A stretch of 30,000 nt of DNA from an uncultured Collinsella sp. (GTDB lineage: Bacteria > Actinomycetota > Coriobacteriia > Coriobacteriales > Coriobacteriaceae), in assembly GCA_938045085.1 (NCBI GenBank), contig CALINZ010000002.1, positions 1 to 30,000 of the forward strand, written 5' to 3'. A program made the translations under genes and the position numbers. Below, in pieces: positions 7,185 through 15,373 of this stretch (its first letter is position 1; each line of letters starts with the position of its first letter). The notes beneath the pieces were generated by a model. It made no database searches. It saw only the letters and a list, made by a program, of their open reading frames with translations, and was not told where the DNA came from.

Positions 7185-8645
7185 ATGTACAAGCGCACTA
7201 AGATTGTATGCACCATGGGTCCCGCCTGCGATAGCGACGAGACCATCCGCGAGATGATCAAGGCGGGCATGAACGTCGCCCGTTTTAACTTCTCGCACGG
7301 ATCCTACGACGAGCACCACGGTCGCATCGAGCGCGTCCGTCGTATTTCCAAGGAGCTCGGTCTGCCCGTCGGCATCCTGCTCGACACCAAGGGTCCCGAG
7401 GTCCGCACCGGCCTTCTGGTCGATGGCAAGAAGGTTGCCGTCAAGACCGGCGATAAGATCGTCGTCACCGCTCAGCCCACGTCCGAGGATTTCCACGGCA
7501 CCGCTGAGCACATCTCCCTCGACTACCTGGCTCTGCCCTCCGAGGTCGAGAAGGGCTCCCTTATCCTGATCGATGACGGTCTGGTTGCCCTCGAGGTCGA
7601 GTCCGTCGACGGCCAGGACATGACCTGCGTCGTTAAGAACGACGGCCTGATCGGCGAGCGCAAGGGCGTCAACATGCCCAACGTCAACATCTCGCTGCCC
7701 GCCATCACCGAGCGCGATCGTCAGGACATCCTCTTTGGCCTGACCGAGAACATCGACTACATCGCCGCTTCCTTCATCCGTGACGGCGAGTCCGTCCGCG
7801 GCATCCGCGAGCTTTGCCGCGAGAACGGCGGCGAGCACGTGACGATCTTCCCGAAGATCGAGTGCGCCCTGGGCGTCGAGAACTTCGACGAGATTCTCGA
7901 GGCTTCCGACGGCATCATGGTCGCCCGTGGCGACCTGGGCATCGAGATCAAGCCCGAGCTCGTTCCGCACATCCAGAAGGAGATCATCGCCAAGTGCAAC
8001 GCGGCCTACAAGCCCGTTATCACCGCTACGCAGATGCTCGACTCCATGCAGCAGAACCCGCGCCCGACGCGCGCCGAGGTTGCCGACGTTGCTAACGCCA
8101 TCTACGACGGCACCGACGCCGTTATGCTCTCTGGCGAGTCCGCTGCCGGTAAGTACCCGGTCGAGGCCGTCAAGATGCAGGCCAGCATTGCTCTCGAGAC
8201 CGAGAAGTACCTCCCGGCTCACGCTCCGCTCGAGGTTCCGGCTGACGCTCACGGCACCCGCGTCGTCAACAACGTTGTGGGTATGTCCGCTGTGAACATG
8301 GCTACCACCGTTGGCGCCAAGTGCATCACCGTGCCGACGACCACCGGTCGTACCGCTCGCCTGATCTCGCACTTCCGTCCCAACATGCCGATCTGCGCGT
8401 TCTCCCGCCACGAGTGGGCCGTCCAGCAGATGATTATGTACTGGGGCGTTATCCCGCACCAGGCCGAGATTACCCAGGGCACCGTCAACGGCACGATCGT
8501 CAAGGCGATCGAGACCGCTAAGGAGCTCGGCTACGTCGAGGCCGGCGATCTGACCGTCGCTACCGCCGGCGATCCCCGCATGAGCGTCCAGCTCGAGGAC
8601 AAGGTCTCCTCGACCAACGTCGCTTACGTCGCTCAGGTACGCTAA
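7185..8645 (+). CDS. pyk: Pyruvate kinase
   Basis: Pyruvate kinase transfers phosphate from phosphoenolpyruvate to ADP, the last step of glycolysis, in the cytoplasm. The 486-residue sequence has the family features in order: N-terminal KIVCTMGPA, substrate-loop MNVARFNFSHG (29-39), DTKGPEVRTG, the B domain (about 75-160), the active-site lysine in FPKIE (K224), and GIMVARGDLG (243-252). A C-terminal allosteric-type domain follows; no extra PEP-utiliser domain is fused. GGAGG ends five bases before the ATG. Codon choice is strongly biased (GAG, AAG, GTC/GTT, CGT), as expected for a highly expressed gene. It stands alone, with its own promoter region and a strong terminator. Confidence 0.97.
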   Translation: MYKRTKIVCTMGPACDSDETIREMIKAGMNVARFNFSHGSYDEHHGRIERVRRISKELGLPVGILLDTKGPEVRTGLLVDGKKVAVKTGDKIVVTAQPTSEDFHGTAEHISLDYLALPSEVEKGSLILIDDGLVALEVESVDGQDMTCVVKNDGLIGERKGVNMPNVNISLPAITERDRQDILFGLTENIDYIAASFIRDGESVRGIRELCRENGGEHVTIFPKIECALGVENFDEILEASDGIMVARGDLGIEIKPELVPHIQKEIIAKCNAAYKPVITATQMLDSMQQNPRPTRAEVADVANAIYDGTDAVMLSGESAAGKYPVEAVKMQASIALETEKYLPAHAPLEVPADAHGTRVVNNVVGMSAVNMATTVGAKCITVPTTTGRTARLISHFRPNMPICAFSRHEWAVQQMIMYWGVIPHQAEITQGTVNGTIVKAIETAKELGYVEAGDLTVATAGDPRMSVQLEDKVSSTNVAYVAQVR

Positions 8646-8673
8646 ATCGTACTTGCAAGCAGATTTGCATTGC

Positions 8674-8709
8674 AAAGGGCCCGGAAGGCATTGCCTTCCG
8701 GGCCCTTTT
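8674..8709 (+). terminator. Strong intrinsic terminator of pyk
   Basis: A perfect G+C-rich stem (GGGCCCGGAAGGC, 8677-8689, with its complement ending at 8705) with a very short loop is followed by TTTTT, 28 bases after the pyk stop. Confidence 0.95.
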
Positions 8710-8847
8710 TAAGACCTTCTTCATATGCCGCTTCATCGATTTGCGTTCAGTCGCAAGCCTCTCCGATGCCGAGCGCACCACCTAAGACGCCCTGCGACGG
8801 GAGCTGTTGGTCAATTGGGATGAACTGTTCACCGTTAAGCCGGCCCG

Positions 8848-9696
8848 TTAGCAGCTAGCGATCAGGGGGACTGCGGGGACGTCAAAAGCGGCAACGCGAG
8901 TCGCAAAGCCTGTCTCGGTCAGCTCGATGACCTCGGTAAACGTTGCATCGAAAAACTCCTCGGTTAGCAAGCGATACGGCGGATGATCGGGCTCGCCGGG
9001 GTTTTCGCGCACGATCTCGTGCATGACGCCGATGGTCTTGAGCACATACTCCTTATGGATGGGATACTGCCCAAAACGCGTCGCAGCGGTATACAGGCGA
9101 TCGGTCGCACGCGGGATGGAAACAATGCCGAGCGTCTTGCCAAACCAGTCAAAATCGCCTTGCTTTTTAATGCGGAACTCCTCACACGGCTTGCCGCCGT
9201 GCGCCTCCAGGTACTGATTCACGCGCGTATTCCATACGGTATCGGCCACCAGATGCGACCAGACGCCCAGCGTTAAATCGAGCAGCGACTGCGCCACATC
9301 TTTGGACGCAAGCGAGAACTCACGAGCGCCGGGACCGGCAACCGGCTCGGCATCCTTGTAGCGCCGGGGATAGTGCACGCGGTTCAGTCGCTCCCGCTCC
9401 TCGACAATCGAGGTAGCCTCAGCGGGTTCGCCCGCGGGTGCGCCTTTAAGCAACGGTGCCACATAGGTATCCCAGAACTCATGTTCACGAGGCTTAGGGA
9501 TGGGCTCAGGCTTGGCAAAGTGCGTAATGCGGTACGGGATGGGATCGGCGATGCCAGGGACCATATAGCCCACGAAGATATCCGGAACCACGCAGCCAAA
9601 CAAAAAGGCATTGCGGTCGCGCACGCTCTTGGCAAGCGCACCGGTGCGCTCCAGCAAACGCTCCGTCTGAGCGATATGAATGTTCCAGCTTGGCAT
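8848..9696 (-). CDS. Zinc-dependent phospholipase C-like protein
   Basis: The protein has about 282 residues and resembles the bacterial zinc-dependent phospholipase C/S1-P1 nuclease-type fold (PF00882-like). An early histidine lies in SWNIHIAQ, followed by GCVVPDIFVGY, YRITHFAKP and GVWSHLVADTVWN. The His/Asp residues in these segments are the expected metal ligands. No signal peptide or membrane anchor is seen, so it is probably cytoplasmic and may not act as a secreted phospholipase. ATG at 9696 is preferred because it directly follows a GGGGGTGG stretch; an ATG four codons upstream (9708) is less likely. The gene stands alone between pyk (convergent) and the metal transporter operon. Its substrate is unknown. 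Confidence 0.7.
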   Translation of the reverse strand: MPSWNIHIAQTERLLERTGALAKSVRDRNAFLFGCVVPDIFVGYMVPGIADPIPYRITHFAKPEPIPKPREHEFWDTYVAPLLKGAPAGEPAEATSIVEERERLNRVHYPRRYKDAEPVAGPGAREFSLASKDVAQSLLDLTLGVWSHLVADTVWNTRVNQYLEAHGGKPCEEFRIKKQGDFDWFGKTLGIVSIPRATDRLYTAATRFGQYPIHKEYVLKTIGVMHEIVRENPGEPDHPPYRLLTEEFFDATFTEVIELTETGFATRVAAFDVPAVPLIASC

Positions 9697-9775
9697 AGCC
9701 ACCCCCATAAAAACCTGGATAACTATACCATCACGGCAAAGCCACGCGGGCAGCTACGCACGCTCTACGCAGCAA

Positions 9776-10546
9776 CTAGTCCGTAGCACCGCTTTCGGTT
9801 CCATACGACGGCGAAGGCGCCTCGACCACATGGTGATATCGATCGATATAGATGGCGCGGGCGCCCAGGCGTCGCACCAAATCCTGGTGATGCGTACTCA
9901 TCAAGACCGTCTTACCGGCAGCAACATAGGCCAGTAGGAAGTTGACCACGATGTCGCATGAATCCTCGTCGAGCCCATTGGTAGGCTCGTCGAGGACCAA
10001 GATATCCGGGTTCATCGACACCACCGCAGCCAGCGCCACACGCTTCTTTTGCCCGCCCGAGAGCTGATAGGGAGAGGCGTCGGCAAGGTCGGCAACCTGG
10101 AACAGCCCCATGGCATCGCGCACGCGGCGCTCGAGCTCGTCTGCCGGCAACCCCATCTGCGCGGGACCAAAGGCAACTTCCTCGCCCACCGTAGCACAGA
10201 ACAGCTGGGCGTCGGCATTCTGGAACACAAAGCCAACGCGCTGATGAAAACGCTGAGCGGCCGCGGAATCCTTTAGAAACGCCGCATCGATCACGTGCCC
10301 GTCAAACAGGTATGCCCCTGCGTCCGCGAGTTCAAGGCCGTTAATAAGGCGCATAATCGTCGTCTTACCGCAGCCGTTGGGACCGAGCAGGGCAACGAGT
10401 TCGCCACGGTTCACCTGCAATGAAACGCCATCGACCACCGTATGACCCGCATAGGAAAACACCACGTCGCGAAACTCGATGAGCGGCGTGGTCTCAGCGC
10501 CGGCAGCACCGCTCGCACCCATCGCGTTATTCGTATCGTTTGCCAA
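9776..10546 (-). CDS. cbiO: ECF transporter ATP-binding subunit, nickel/cobalt type (CbiO/NikO)
   Basis: This 256-residue ABC ATPase energises the group I ECF metal importer encoded with the two upstream genes. It has Walker A GPNGCGKTT, a Q-loop within FVFQNADAQLF (typical of the CbiO branch), signature LSGGQKKRVALA, Walker B ILVLDEPTNGLD and the switch histidine in MSTHHQDL. The start is TTG at 10546, with AAGGG seven bases upstream; the first ATG, eight codons later, has no ribosome binding site. The first 20 residues are a Gly/Ala-rich tail before the ABC domain. It lies 44 bases after cbiQ and is the last gene of the operon. Metal preference is inferred from the operator, not from this subunit. 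Confidence 0.9.
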   Translation of the reverse strand: MANDTNNAMGASGAAGAETTPLIEFRDVVFSYAGHTVVDGVSLQVNRGELVALLGPNGCGKTTIMRLINGLELADAGAYLFDGHVIDAAFLKDSAAAQRFHQRVGFVFQNADAQLFCATVGEEVAFGPAQMGLPADELERRVRDAMGLFQVADLADASPYQLSGGQKKRVALAAVVSMNPDILVLDEPTNGLDEDSCDIVVNFLLAYVAAGKTVLMSTHHQDLVRRLGARAIYIDRYHHVVEAPSPSYGTESGATD

Positions 10547-10590
10547 AACGTCGCCCTTCCCTACTCACATCGACGGTTCGACCGACCGCG

Positions 10591-11427
10591 CTACAGCACC
10601 GCGCACAACACGGCGAGCAACGCCACAACGGCCGCGTAAACGGCATCGCGCCAGCCAAACCCGGCGCGCGCGGGCGCCGGATACGCACCAGCAAAGCCGC
10701 GGCACAGCATAGCCTCGTCCATCGCGCGACTGCATTCCATCGCCTTGATAAAGGTCATGCCCATGATACCCGCGATCGAATCGGTACGCGAAAATCCCTC
10801 AGGCGCACGGCCAACGCTGCGCAGCATGACCGATTCGCACAGATCGTGCGCCGTGCGACCCAGCACCTCGATGTGCTTGAGCGCCATATCAAACGTAAAG
10901 ATAACTTCGTCGGGCAGGTGCAGCATCTTGAGCGCCGCCGACATGCGGCTCCAGGTAAGGGTCCACGAAACACCCAGCACCAGCGACACATTAATGAAGG
11001 TCTTGAGCGCAATCTTGAGCATGGCGCCCGCGGCAGAAGCGTCCAGCAGCAAGGCGGGCAGCGCCAGAACCACCGCGAGCCCCGCGGCAGCCAACGCCGG
11101 CACAAAAGTCGCGCGCAGCCCGCGTACGGGGCGCACGGCAACGAGCACCAGCGCAATGGCCGCCATCAACATGAGGTACAGCGGGCTCTGCGTCAGACAC
11201 ACGCACAGGACGCAAACGAACATCCCCACCAGGCGTACCGGAGCCGAAACGCAAGAAAGGGCGCGGTCGACCATCGACCCGCCCTCGTGTACGCCTCCAC
11301 CCAAGCGAACCCGCTCAAGCAGGCTCGCCAGGTGCAGGACATTCTTTTGCATCACACGATGCCGAGCCCCCGCGGGCTCGTAACGCTGCTCGACCGCAAG
11401 CCAGCTAGGCAGCTCGGCTCTTGCCAT
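10591..11427 (-). CDS. cbiQ: ECF transporter transmembrane subunit, nickel/cobalt type (CbiQ/NikQ)
   Basis: This 278-residue membrane protein is the T-component that couples CbiO to the substrate-binding component. It shows a cluster of hydrophobic helices between about residues 60 and 145, and a long cytoplasmic region with the charged coupling helices (MSAALKMLHLPDEV, then ALKHIEVLGRTAHDL, AMLCRGF). A last C-terminal membrane helix follows. ATG at 11427 is preferred because GGAGAG lies eight bases upstream; GTG at 11433 is too close to that site. The gene overlaps the 3' end of cbiM by 23 bases, so the two are probably translated together. Confidence 0.88.
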   Translation of the reverse strand: MARAELPSWLAVEQRYEPAGARHRVMQKNVLHLASLLERVRLGGGVHEGGSMVDRALSCVSAPVRLVGMFVCVLCVCLTQSPLYLMLMAAIALVLVAVRPVRGLRATFVPALAAAGLAVVLALPALLLDASAAGAMLKIALKTFINVSLVLGVSWTLTWSRMSAALKMLHLPDEVIFTFDMALKHIEVLGRTAHDLCESVMLRSVGRAPEGFSRTDSIAGIMGMTFIKAMECSRAMDEAMLCRGFAGAYPAPARAGFGWRDAVYAAVVALLAVLCAVL

Positions 11428-12490
11428 GAGCACCGCTCTCCTTGACCGTCAGCGAGACCAGGCGGAATACGATGGTGAGCACCGCCACGCCAATCACACC
11501 CGAAAGAATATACATCGCAGCCTGGCCGGCAAAGCCAAGACCTTGTTCCTCGGAATAGGCCTGCAGATAATCGCCCGTGGGCAGCGCATCGGCAAAGGTC
11601 GGGGTATCGAGGCCGACTGAAGCCTGCAGGCTGTCGTCGCCAGCCTCCTGAACGGCGGTCGCGGCGCCCTCGGCGTCCCACTCGCCCCATGCGTCACCGG
11701 TGGCCAGCAGGCCCAGCGGCGTGGCAACGACAAGCACGGCGACCAGGATGAGCGTGGGGACCAGCGAGGTCTTCTTGGCAGCAGCGCCCCCGGCGTCCAG
11801 CAGGCCGTCGGAAGCCTCGGGCCCGACGATAACGCTCGGCGCCGTCTTCTTAATGAAACCGTAGATGGCGGCCGTCGCCACGCCCTCGACCACGCCGGCA
11901 ACCAGCATATGTGGGATCATCATGGCAGGGATGGCAATAGACAGTGGGAAGGGGCAGTACAGTGGCGCGCCCGAAGCGTTGGTAAAGAGCATCGGCTGAA
12001 TACCAAACTCGATTGCCGCGCACAGGGCCGCCAGGCACAGGCCGACCCAGCCGCTCACGATGGCAGAAACCGAGGTGCCCCAGCTCTTGTCGTGCAGACG
12101 GCTGTTGAGCGCACGAAACACGATAGCGGCGGCAAACGGCAGCACAAAGGCCATGTTAAAGCAGTTGGCGCCAAACGACAGAACGCCGCCGTCGCCAAAT
12201 AGCAGCGCCTGCAGCGCCAGCGCGACCGAGACGGCAATGGCAGCGGCCTCCGGGCCCAACAACAGCGCGATGAGCGCGCCGCCAACGGCGTGACCAGTGG
12301 TGCCACCGGGCAGCGGAACGTTAAACATCATGAGCAAGAAGGAAAATGCTGCACAGATGCCCAGGAAAGCCATGTGCTCGCGATCGAGCGTGGCGCGCAC
12401 CTTCTTGATGCAGTGAACCCAAACGGGCACCATTGCCACCGCCATGACGGCATCGGTCTGCGGGGACAGATAATTATCTGGAATGTGCAT
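11405..12490 (-). CDS. cbiM: Substrate-specific component of ECF nickel/cobalt importer (CbiM/NikM), fused to a CbiN/PDGLE-like C-terminus
   Basis: This 361-residue membrane protein binds the metal ion in a group I ECF importer. The N-terminus is MHIPDNYLSP, and in known NikM structures Met1, His2 and His67 coordinate nickel; here H2 and H67 (in TTGHAVGG) are both present. Residues 1-225 form the M domain with about six to seven helices. Residues 240-361 add a helix, a PLGLLATGDAWGEWD segment reminiscent of PDGLE/CbiN-type proteins, and a final helix, so the small accessory subunit appears fused. GGGAGG lies five bases before the ATG. The operon promoter carries a NikR-type palindrome, making nickel the likelier ion; cobalt remains possible. 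Confidence 0.9.
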   Translation of the reverse strand: MHIPDNYLSPQTDAVMAVAMVPVWVHCIKKVRATLDREHMAFLGICAAFSFLLMMFNVPLPGGTTGHAVGGALIALLLGPEAAAIAVSVALALQALLFGDGGVLSFGANCFNMAFVLPFAAAIVFRALNSRLHDKSWGTSVSAIVSGWVGLCLAALCAAIEFGIQPMLFTNASGAPLYCPFPLSIAIPAMMIPHMLVAGVVEGVATAAIYGFIKKTAPSVIVGPEASDGLLDAGGAAAKKTSLVPTLILVAVLVVATPLGLLATGDAWGEWDAEGAATAVQEAGDDSLQASVGLDTPTFADALPTGDYLQAYSEEQGLGFAGQAAMYILSGVIGVAVLTIVFRLVSLTVKESGAHGKSRAA

Positions 12491-12547
12491 GTACGCCTCC
12501 CGGTTGTCGACGCACAGAATTGCAACGCCGCTTAAATCACCTTGTCA

Positions 12548-12575
12548 GTGTTACGCATTGTCAGATTCGTAACAC
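12548..12575. promoter_or_regulatory. NikR-type operator, GTGTTAC-N14-GTAACAC
   Basis: GTGTTAC (12548-12554) and GTAACAC (12569-12575) are perfect inverted half-sites separated by 14 bases; one further base pair on each inner side (G/C) also matches. This is the form described for NikR nickel-responsive repressor sites in some bacterial groups. It sits immediately downstream of the -10 box of the metal transporter operon, covering roughly +4 to +31, a position suited to repression when nickel is plentiful. No nikR gene is in this window. Confidence 0.75.
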
Positions 12576-12585
12576 GCCGCGGGCT

Positions 12586-12614
12586 ATCATAGCAAAACGG
12601 CGTGCTGCCGACAA
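12586..12614 (-). promoter_or_regulatory. Promoter of the nickel/cobalt transporter operon
   Basis: On the minus strand TTGTCG (12614 to 12609) and TATGAT (12591 to 12586) are exactly 17 bases apart. Transcription would begin near 12579, giving a leader of about 90 bases that contains the NikR-type palindrome. The -35 lies in the loop of the pheT terminator. Confidence 0.7.
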
Positions 12615-12629
12615 AGCAGCACGCCGTTA
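12593..12629 (-). terminator. Intrinsic terminator of the pheST operon
   Basis: A perfect 13-bp stem AACGGCGTGCTGC (12597-12609) and its complement (12617-12629), with a 7-base loop, is followed on the minus strand by TTTT. It lies about 107 bases after the pheT stop. Confidence 0.75.
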
Positions 12630-12735
12630 TGTAATGCGCGTGTCATATATGAAGGCTCAACGGTGCCTTATACCGAAAACAGCAGTCACGTAAGACTCGG
12701 CGGCAGCCGACGCTGGCCTATATCCGGCGCAGGAC

Positions 12736-15189
12736 CTAGCCGCGGACCTCGCCGTTTACGCCCTTGCACACCTTGGTGACGATCTTCTGGTGCGCCTTTT
12801 CGACCTCTTCGCTGGTGAGCGTGTGGTCGTCGGAGCGATACGTAAGCGCAAAGGCCATGGATTTCTTGCCCTTGCCGATGCGGACCGGATCGCGGTAGAC
12901 ATCGAACAGGCGCACGCCCTCGAGCAGCTTGCCGCCGGCACTCGTAATACGACGCTCAAGATCCTCGCAGGTCACAGTGTTGTCAACCACGATAGCGAGG
13001 TCGTGCTCAACGGCCGGGTACTGCGAGAACTCACGGTAGTTCTCCTGGTTGCGGGCGCCCTTGATCAGCTTATCCAAGTCGAGCTCAAAGGCGACGACGA
13101 CCTCGTCAATGCCCATAGCCTCGCGCGCCTCGGGGTGGATCTCGCCGACCCAACCCAGCACGGTGCCGCCGGACAGGACCTCGGCAGCACGACCCGGCTG
13201 CAGGAAGGCATAGCCCTCGCCCTCGACGGGACGGAAGCGAACCTTCTCGATGCGCAGCTGGGCGAGCAGCTCCTCGACGATGCCCTTGCCAAAGAAGAAA
13301 CGCAGCTTGCGGTACTTCATGCTCCAAGACTGCTCGCTCCACTGGCCCGAGAGCACGCCCGCGACGGACTTGGTCTCCTTGGGCAGGCTGGCGTTCTCGC
13401 GGCCATGGAACAGGCTGCCGACCTCGTACAGGTGTACGTTGGGCGTACCGTGCGCCTCGTTATAGGCAACGGACTGCAACAGACCCGGCAGCAGCGAGCG
13501 GCGCATCTCGGTCTGCTCGGCCACCAGCGGGTTCATGAGCACCACGGGGCAGCCGCGGCCCTCGGTGGACATGCCGATCTTCTCCAGGTCGCCCGGAGCG
13601 GCAAAGCCAAAGGTCGTGGTCTCGTTGAGGCCGCAGGCGCGCAGGATCTCGCCGACCTTGCGGGTGAGCTTCTGCTCGCGAGTCAGGCCGCCGATGTGGT
13701 TCTTGGCAGCCGGGATGGTCGCCGTCACGCGGCCCATGCCCCACAGGCGCAGGACCTCCTCGATCAGGTCGATCTCGCGCGGCAGGTCGGGGCGGAAGCT
13801 CGGCGGGGTAACCATAAAGTCCTCGCCGTCGCACTCGACGGTGCAGCCCAGACGGGTGAGCGAACGCTCGATAAAGTCGGGCTCGATATCGGCACCGCAA
13901 ATGGCGTGCACGCGGGCCAGGCGCAGCTTGATGCTGTCGATGGTCTTGGGCGCGGGGAAAACGTCGACATAGCCGGGAGCAACCTCGCCGCCGGCAATCT
14001 CCTCGATGAGCGCGCAGGTAACGTTGGCGACATCCACGCAGCCGGTCTCGTCGACCTGACGCTCAAAGCGAATGGAGGCGTCGGAGATCAGCGACAGATC
14101 GCGGCTGGTGTGCGAAGTGCGACCGGCGTTGAAGCAGGCACTCTCGACCATCACGTCGACGGTGTCGTCCTCGATCTCGGAATCCATGCCGCCCATAACG
14201 CCGGCCAGCGCCACGGGACGCTCGCCGTCGGTAATGAGGCCCATGCCGGCGTCGAGCGTGCGCTCCTCGCCGTCGAGGGTCGTAAACTTCTCGTCCTGTT
14301 GGGCGGCGCGAACCACCACGTGACGCCTGCCATCGCGCTCGGCAAAGGTGTCCAGGTCAAAGGCGTGCAGCGGCTGACCGGTGAGCATCATCACGTAATT
14401 GGTGATGTCGACGATGTTGTTGTGCGGACGCACGCCCAGGGCGTTGAGGCGCTTGACCATCCAGTCGGGCGAGGGGCCGACCTTCACGTTGCGCACGATG
14501 CGGGCGACGTAGCGGTCGCACAGGCCCTCGTCGGCAATCTCGACCGAAAGCTCGTCGTCGGTCGCGCGGCCGGTCTCGGCCTTGATGGCGGGCAGCTCAA
14601 CGTGAAAATCGCGGTCGAAGATGGCGCCGGTCTCGCGGGCCATGCCGATCATGGACAGGCAGTCGGGACGGTTGGGCGTAATCTCGCAGTCGAGCACGGT
14701 GTCGCTCGAGCCCACATACTCGGCAAACGGCATGCCGCAGGGCGTATCCTCGGGCAGGATCATAATGCCGGAGTGGTCGCCGCCCAGGCCGAGCTCGCGC
14801 GCGGAGCAGTTCATGCCCATGGACACGACGCCGCGAAGCTTGCTTTTCTTGATCTTGACGTCGCCGGGCAGAACTGCGCCGATCATGGCCGTGACGATGT
14901 GGTCGCCGGCCTCAAAGTTCTGCGCGCCGCAGACGATCTGCAGCGGAGCGGGGTTGCCGTCGGCGTCGAGGTTCCTGTCGCCCACGTCGACCGAGCACAC
15001 ATACATGTGGTCGCTATCGGGGTGCGGGGTCTTGGTGAGCACCTTGGCAGTCACCACGTGGTCGAAGGATTCTCCCACGGTGTCGATCGCCTCGACCTCG
15101 GTGCCGGTACGGATATATTCGTCCGAAAGGGTCTTGGGATCCTCCGGAATATCGATCATGGTCTTGAGCCAGTCGTAAGAAACACGCAT
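12736..15189 (-). CDS. pheT: Phenylalanyl-tRNA synthetase beta subunit
   Basis: PheT forms an alpha2-beta2 enzyme with PheS that charges tRNA-Phe in the cytoplasm. The 817-residue length is normal. Domains in order are: an N-terminal tRNA-binding OB domain (about 40-150, including MGMNCSARELGLGGDHSGI), the B3/B4 editing region (about 215-390), the B5 domain (about 405-475), the catalytic-like core (about 490-690), and the C-terminal ferredoxin-fold anticodon-binding domain (from YPAVEHDLAIVV to the end). ATG at 15189 follows AAGGAGAG. It lies 184 bases after pheS, a rather long gap for this pair, and that gap contains a long imperfect hairpin. Confidence 0.97.
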   Translation of the reverse strand: MRVSYDWLKTMIDIPEDPKTLSDEYIRTGTEVEAIDTVGESFDHVVTAKVLTKTPHPDSDHMYVCSVDVGDRNLDADGNPAPLQIVCGAQNFEAGDHIVTAMIGAVLPGDVKIKKSKLRGVVSMGMNCSARELGLGGDHSGIMILPEDTPCGMPFAEYVGSSDTVLDCEITPNRPDCLSMIGMARETGAIFDRDFHVELPAIKAETGRATDDELSVEIADEGLCDRYVARIVRNVKVGPSPDWMVKRLNALGVRPHNNIVDITNYVMMLTGQPLHAFDLDTFAERDGRRHVVVRAAQQDEKFTTLDGEERTLDAGMGLITDGERPVALAGVMGGMDSEIEDDTVDVMVESACFNAGRTSHTSRDLSLISDASIRFERQVDETGCVDVANVTCALIEEIAGGEVAPGYVDVFPAPKTIDSIKLRLARVHAICGADIEPDFIERSLTRLGCTVECDGEDFMVTPPSFRPDLPREIDLIEEVLRLWGMGRVTATIPAAKNHIGGLTREQKLTRKVGEILRACGLNETTTFGFAAPGDLEKIGMSTEGRGCPVVLMNPLVAEQTEMRRSLLPGLLQSVAYNEAHGTPNVHLYEVGSLFHGRENASLPKETKSVAGVLSGQWSEQSWSMKYRKLRFFFGKGIVEELLAQLRIEKVRFRPVEGEGYAFLQPGRAAEVLSGGTVLGWVGEIHPEAREAMGIDEVVVAFELDLDKLIKGARNQENYREFSQYPAVEHDLAIVVDNTVTCEDLERRITSAGGKLLEGVRLFDVYRDPVRIGKGKKSMAFALTYRSDDHTLTSEEVEKAHQKIVTKVCKGVNGEVRG

Positions 15190-15276
15190 CTAGCTCTCCT
15201 TTCATACTGAAAGCCTGCGAAGAGATGCAGGTGGAAACTTCAACTTTGTGAACATTCCTTACAAAGCGAGGGTTGT

Positions 15277-15361
15277 CCAAGTGCGGCAGATCGGCCCGAA
15301 AGAGGAGCGCCGCGTACTTTGGTACGCAAGCGACGAATGAGCGCCGAGGTGCCGTGCTTGG
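15277..15361. repeat. 85-nt imperfect hairpin between pheS and pheT
   Basis: The outer arms CCAAGTGCGGCAGATCGG (15277-15294) and CCGAGGTGCCGTGCTTGG (15344-15361) pair at 14 of 18 positions. The centre is a perfect GCGTAC-TTTG-GTACGC hairpin (15312-15327). A GAGCGCCG direct repeat lies inside. It starts 12 bases after the pheS stop on the minus strand and has no T-tail, so it is unlikely to be a simple terminator. The remaining bases 15190-15276 hold no recognisable gene. Confidence 0.65.
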
Positions 15362-15373
15362 GCAAGCCGCAGC

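Noticed and set aside
8737..8851. Relic of a small gene on the plus strand ending LRRELLVNWDEL, similar to the end of DUF4160-type proteins
   Set aside because: There is an in-frame stop before this segment and only about 19 clean codons, and the resemblance is too short to support a pseudogene call.
12790..15210. An 806-residue open frame antisense to pheT, and similar very long antisense frames over the ATPase (4941-6797) and pyk (7146-8675)
   Set aside because: They mirror strongly biased codons of the real genes (GAG/CTC, GCC/GGC), show low-complexity composition and no family motif, and have no suitable ribosome binding sites.
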